Assembly: GCA_017616925.1 (NCBI GenBank)
Contig: JAFZXG010000089.1
Span: forward strand, 1 to 7,874
Reading direction: 5' to 3'
Source of the DNA: Clostridia bacterium
GTDB lineage: Bacteria; Bacillota; Clostridia; Christensenellales; Borkfalkiaceae
DNA length: 7,874 nucleotides
Within the stretch, counting starts at the first letter, position 1. Each line of letters starts with the position of its first letter. Under the pieces are notes generated by a model. That model searched no databases and was not told where the DNA came from. It saw nothing but the letters and a program-made list of their open reading frames with translations. The position numbers were made by a program, and so were the translations under genes. This document shows positions 6,124 through 7,874 of the stretch, one piece after another.

Positions 6124-7874
6124 ATGAAAAAATTTCTTTATCTTTTAATTTCATTATTCTTTTTCGTATGCGTCGGCGGTTGTATAGCCGTCGGGTTTAA
6201 CGCGTTTGCGGAAAAGAATCTCGTTCTGCCCGATACCGAATTGTTCGTTCCGTCGGGGATTACGCTTGAACCGTTATGTTACGATCGCGAACTTTTATAT
6301 GACGACGGCGCTTTGAAACTCGTATCGCACGACGGAAAAGAACGCGCGAAACTTAAAAACGAACTTTCGGGCGAATTTACCATGGAATACTTGCCCGAAA
6401 AAGAAGACGGCGTGTTTACGGCGGAAAGATTTACGGTAACTTTCACCGAAGCGGGAACGGGTAACGTTTTTTCGGTAAATCTCAAACACGGCAATACGAC
6501 CGACGCGTATATAACGGTAAACGGGGATAACGCGGGGATCTACTACGTATCGGGCGGTTATTACGGGTTGACTACGCTTTGCAACGCGTCGGGAGACTAT
6601 ACCGAAATAGTAGCCGATAAGATCGGACTGCGTTTCGATCCCGATACCATGTCGGTGTACGCGGGCGCGGCGGGCGAAAAGTTGTCTCTCGTCTGGTCGC
6701 TTATTGAGAAAGAGATCGACGGAAAGTCTTTTGACCGTGTCTTTTCTCCGTTCGCGTCTTACTTCGTGGAATTTTCAATAACGGGGATATCCGCCGCTAA
6801 AAACGTTGGCGAAGTACTCGTTTACAGCGTAAACGGTTGTAAGTTGGATAATATTGTCATAGAAAATATCGGCGATACGGGGATATTCGCAGACGTCAGG
6901 GAAAACGCGATCGTCGGTGCGGAATATATTATACCGAAGGCGATCGTCAGCGACATCGTCGGCGGTATCAGGACCGACGCTGAGACGGAAATAAGGGTTA
7001 CCGATCGCAACGGCGACGAAGTAACCGTGGTAAACGGCAGGTTTATTCCGAGTTCCGCAGGCGACTATACGATCGCTTACGTTTGGGATACGACCGAGAA
7101 AAAATACGTTATAAAAGCGTTTTATTCCGAACCCGTTTACGAATATAATGTCGATTTCGATATCGAAGGCGACTGCCCGTTAAACGCCGCGGTTGTCATA
7201 CCGGAAATGACTTTAAGCGGCGGTATATTGCGGTACGGTACGAGAGCGGCTTCAGTTACCGTAATAAAAGACGGGAACGTTCTTCCCGATTATAGCGAAG
7301 CGTTCTGCGGCGGACGATTCGTGTTTGAAGAAGTCGGCAAATACGTTTTCCGCTACGGTATCGGAGCGGGCGAGACGGTCGATTACACCGTCCGCGTTTC
7401 CGATCGTAAGGTGAGTTTCGTTACGGACGGGCTTAGTAACTTTTACGAAAAAGGCGCGTTTATAGACGCAACGGCGTTTAAAGTTACCGACGACGGAGAA
7501 GACGTCATTTTCGATTACTACGTACGGTATCCCGACGGTAAAAAGTATACTAACAGGAAATTCGTTCTTAACGAAGTAGGCGTATACGAATTGCACGCGA
7601 TATATCAAGACGGGCGGACCATTTACGACCTTACCAAAAAAATAACCGTAAACGCCGTAACTTCAGACTTTTTCAGTTCTGATTCGATCGGCGTGGAGAT
7701 CTCGCACGGCAGAAGTTTAATGACGGGCAGGAGCGGAGTAAGAATACACGTTGCGGAAGCCGATCAACTCGTAAAATACCCACTTCCCGTAAACGTCTCC
7801 GAACCTAAAAATACAGGCAAAACGAGCGAGAATCATGTTACGAAGATCTCGTCGGACGCCTATCCCGTTATAGA
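6124..7874 (+). CDS. Secreted multidomain protein with Ig-like repeats and LamG-like regions (3' end beyond window)
   Basis: The frame is open for 583 codons to the right edge, starting at an ATG with AAAAGGA 5 nt upstream and only 20 bases after the permease stop. The N-terminus (MKK, then a hydrophobic run) is an export signal. It may be a lipoprotein type (VGGC, C20) or be cut after AFA (residue 29). Residues about 40-250 are beta-rich and resemble the LamG/jelly-roll sandwiches of Gram-positive surface proteins. Three Ig-like repeats follow (about 256-343, 344-430 and 431-515), each ending in an R/K-F strand then G-x-Y (RF 306-307, G313/Y315; RF 398-399, G405/Y407; KF 479-480, G486/Y488). 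A second sandwich domain seems to begin near 520. No catalytic motif is visible in the part present. It may bind polysaccharide or anchor at the surface. The domain names are pattern-based, so the function is uncertain. Confidence 0.75.
   Translation, partial: MKKFLYLLISLFFFVCVGGCIAVGFNAFAEKNLVLPDTELFVPSGITLEPLCYDRELLYDDGALKLVSHDGKERAKLKNELSGEFTMEYLPEKEDGVFTAERFTVTFTEAGTGNVFSVNLKHGNTTDAYITVNGDNAGIYYVSGGYYGLTTLCNASGDYTEIVADKIGLRFDPDTMSVYAGAAGEKLSLVWSLIEKEIDGKSFDRVFSPFASYFVEFSITGISAAKNVGEVLVYSVNGCKLDNIVIENIGDTGIFADVRENAIVGAEYIIPKAIVSDIVGGIRTDAETEIRVTDRNGDEVTVVNGRFIPSSAGDYTIAYVWDTTEKKYVIKAFYSEPVYEYNVDFDIEGDCPLNAAVVIPEMTLSGGILRYGTRAASVTVIKDGNVLPDYSEAFCGGRFVFEEVGKYVFRYGIGAGETVDYTVRVSDRKVSFVTDGLSNFYEKGAFIDATAFKVTDDGEDVIFDYYVRYPDGKKYTNRKFVLNEVGVYELHAIYQDGRTIYDLTKKITVNAVTSDFFSSDSIGVEISHGRSLMTGRSGVRIHVAEADQLVKYPLPVNVSEPKNTGKTSENHVTKISSDAYPVI

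Noticed and set aside
7252..7608. A 118-codon minus-strand open frame within the secreted protein gene.
   Set aside because: The plus frame is continuous from 6124 through repeats with matching motifs. The minus frame has no SD and no family resemblance.

Overview
The window reads as part of a carbohydrate-utilisation locus from a Gram-positive-type anaerobe, most likely a gut or gut-like Clostridia lineage; the taxon is inferred, not proven. The signs are Shine-Dalgarno (SD) sites ahead of the transport genes, a lipoprotein-type solute-binding protein, a CUT1-style sugar ABC transporter without its own ATPase, and a long secreted protein built from Ig-like beta-sandwich repeats. The genes use the standard genetic code. 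No rRNA, tRNA, CRISPR array, insertion sequence or phage gene was seen.

Layout. Positions 1-622 (minus strand) hold an AraC-family regulator with an N-terminal cupin-type sensor domain; its C-terminal DNA-binding domain runs off the left edge. Positions 623-832 are a divergent promoter region. It has a consensus minus-strand promoter (TTGACA, 17 bp, TATAAT) that would make a nearly leaderless regulator mRNA. It also has a good plus-strand promoter (TTTACA, 17 bp, extended -10 TGT-TAAAAT) and two inverted repeats that could be operators.

From 833 to the right edge, five genes lie on the plus strand with gaps of 13-59 bp and no clear terminator, so they probably form one operon: a cytoplasmic GH28 pectinase-like enzyme (833-2218), an oversized lipoprotein solute-binding protein (2278-4179), two CUT1 permeases (4195-5166 and 5180-6103), and a secreted multidomain protein truncated by the right edge (6124-7874+).

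Working model (inference): the secreted repeat protein holds or positions polysaccharide at the cell surface. The lipoprotein captures oligosaccharide and the permease pair imports it, powered by an ATPase encoded elsewhere. The cytoplasmic GH28 enzyme then trims the imported, probably galacturonate- or rhamnogalacturonan-derived, oligosaccharide, and the AraC regulator switches the operon on when substrate is present. The families are known. The less ordinary points are the leaderless regulator design, the non-canonical GH28 active site, the insert in the binding protein, and the non-catalytic-looking surface protein cotranscribed with the transporter.
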